From Gammaproteobacteria bacterium (GTDB taxonomy: Bacteria; Pseudomonadota; Gammaproteobacteria; QOAV01), in the NCBI GenBank assembly GCA_027067235.1, contig JALXFQ010000179.1, positions 1 to 6,254 of the forward strand: DNA of 6,254 nucleotides, given 5' to 3'. Position 1 is the first letter of the stretch, and every line of letters starts with the position of its first letter. Made by a program: the position numbers and the translations under genes. Below are positions 5,808 to 6,254 of the stretch, one piece after another. The notes under the pieces were generated by a model. That model saw only the letters and a program-made list of their open reading frames with translations. It did no database searches and had not been told where the DNA came from.

Positions 5808-6254
5808 ATGAAATGCCCCGAACCAAGCCTGACTGTGGAATGCCGGTTGCAGCCGCGCGTTCAGCTGGCTGCCATCGAAGTCGATCACGTGCTGGGCGAG
5901 TCCTGTTTTTCGGTTGGTGATGAAACCTGCACCGCGCTGCACGCGAAACTGCCGCTGGGCCTGCTCGGACTGGACCAGCAATCGCTTGGCGAAACCTGGC
6001 TGAGCCGCCAGCCGCTGTCGCCGGGCGTGTACGGCGACATCGCCTTTTCCCGCACCGAGCACGCCCTGTTCGGCTGCGTATCGCGACAGATCAGCCAATC
6101 GCGCAAGTCGTTCGAAGCAACCGTTTACAAAACCTATGAAGATATTTTCAACCTGCTGGACAAGAGCAAGATGCCGCGCCTGGTGCGCATGTGGAACAGC
6201 TTTCCGCACATCAACGAGGTGATCGAAGGGCTGGAGCGCTATCAGCAATTCACT
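5808..6254 (+). CDS. Chorismatase family protein (XanB2/FkbO-like), N-terminal part (3' end outside window)
   Basis: The frame from ATG 5808 is open to the last base, giving 149 residues with no stop. Residues about 72-149 carry the recognisable family pattern: PGVYGDIAFSRTEHALFGCV, then EATVYKTYEDIFNLLDKS (103-120), then LVRMWNSFPHIN (125-136), then GLERYQQF (141-148), matching the 'RxWNYxPxIN...GLERYRQF' region of chorismatases and so-called pteridine-dependent deoxygenase-like proteins. Known members hydrolyse chorismate: FkbO to a dihydroxycyclohexadiene carboxylate, Hyg5 to 3-hydroxybenzoate, and XanB2 of Xanthomonas to 3- and 4-hydroxybenzoate for xanthomonadin and ubiquinone. The residues that separate these subtypes lie beyond the window, so the product cannot be called. 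No strong Shine-Dalgarno precedes the ATG; a GTG at 5835 is an alternative start. The gap to the DUF885 gene is 76 bp. Confidence 0.8.
   Translation, partial: MKCPEPSLTVECRLQPRVQLAAIEVDHVLGESCFSVGDETCTALHAKLPLGLLGLDQQSLGETWLSRQPLSPGVYGDIAFSRTEHALFGCVSRQISQSRKSFEATVYKTYEDIFNLLDKSKMPRLVRMWNSFPHINEVIEGLERYQQFT

Noticed and set aside
5706..6248. Minus-strand reading frame of 180 codons at the right edge
   Set aside because: It lies opposite the chorismatase-family frame, whose conserved segments are recognisable, and has no motif of its own.

Overview
The window is a compact bacterial chromosome segment, almost fully coding. Its gene families point to a Gram-negative proteobacterium: a lipid A phosphoethanolamine transferase, a trpC next to a YhfA-type OsmC protein, and a chorismatase of the XanB2/FkbO type. 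The layout suggests the beta/gamma-proteobacterial side, but I cannot name a genus from the sequence. There are no tRNA or rRNA genes, insertion sequences, CRISPR arrays or long repeats that I can see.

Layout. (1) 1-699, +: the C-terminal 232 codons of an MscS-family mechanosensitive channel, cut by the window start. (2) 722-1012, -: a small MNT-type nucleotidyltransferase (MntA-like antitoxin family) with no HEPN partner and an apparently missing third catalytic aspartate. (3) 1048-2673, -: a complete EptA-type phosphoethanolamine transferase, reading toward the MNT gene with a 35-nt gap. (4) 2674-2838: a 165-bp divergent intergenic region. (5) 2839-5731, +: three tightly packed genes, namely trpC, a yhfA-like OsmC gene that starts at TTG, and a DUF885 metallopeptidase-like gene. 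(6) 5808-end, +: the first 149 codons of a chorismatase-family gene, open at the window end.

How they may work together. EptA and the MscS channel both act at the envelope (surface charge of lipid A, and relief of osmotic pressure). trpC-yhfA-DUF885 looks like one translationally coupled operon: the stop/start gaps are 1 nt and 0 nt. This trpC is separated from any trpG/trpD upstream by the divergent eptA. The chorismatase draws on chorismate, the same branch-point metabolite that feeds tryptophan. Relatives of it supply 3- or 4-hydroxybenzoate for xanthomonadin/aryl polyene pigments, so the sequence just beyond the right edge deserves inspection. I found no clearly new multi-gene system. The most unusual items are the orphan, active-site-altered MNT protein and the chorismatase at the right edge.
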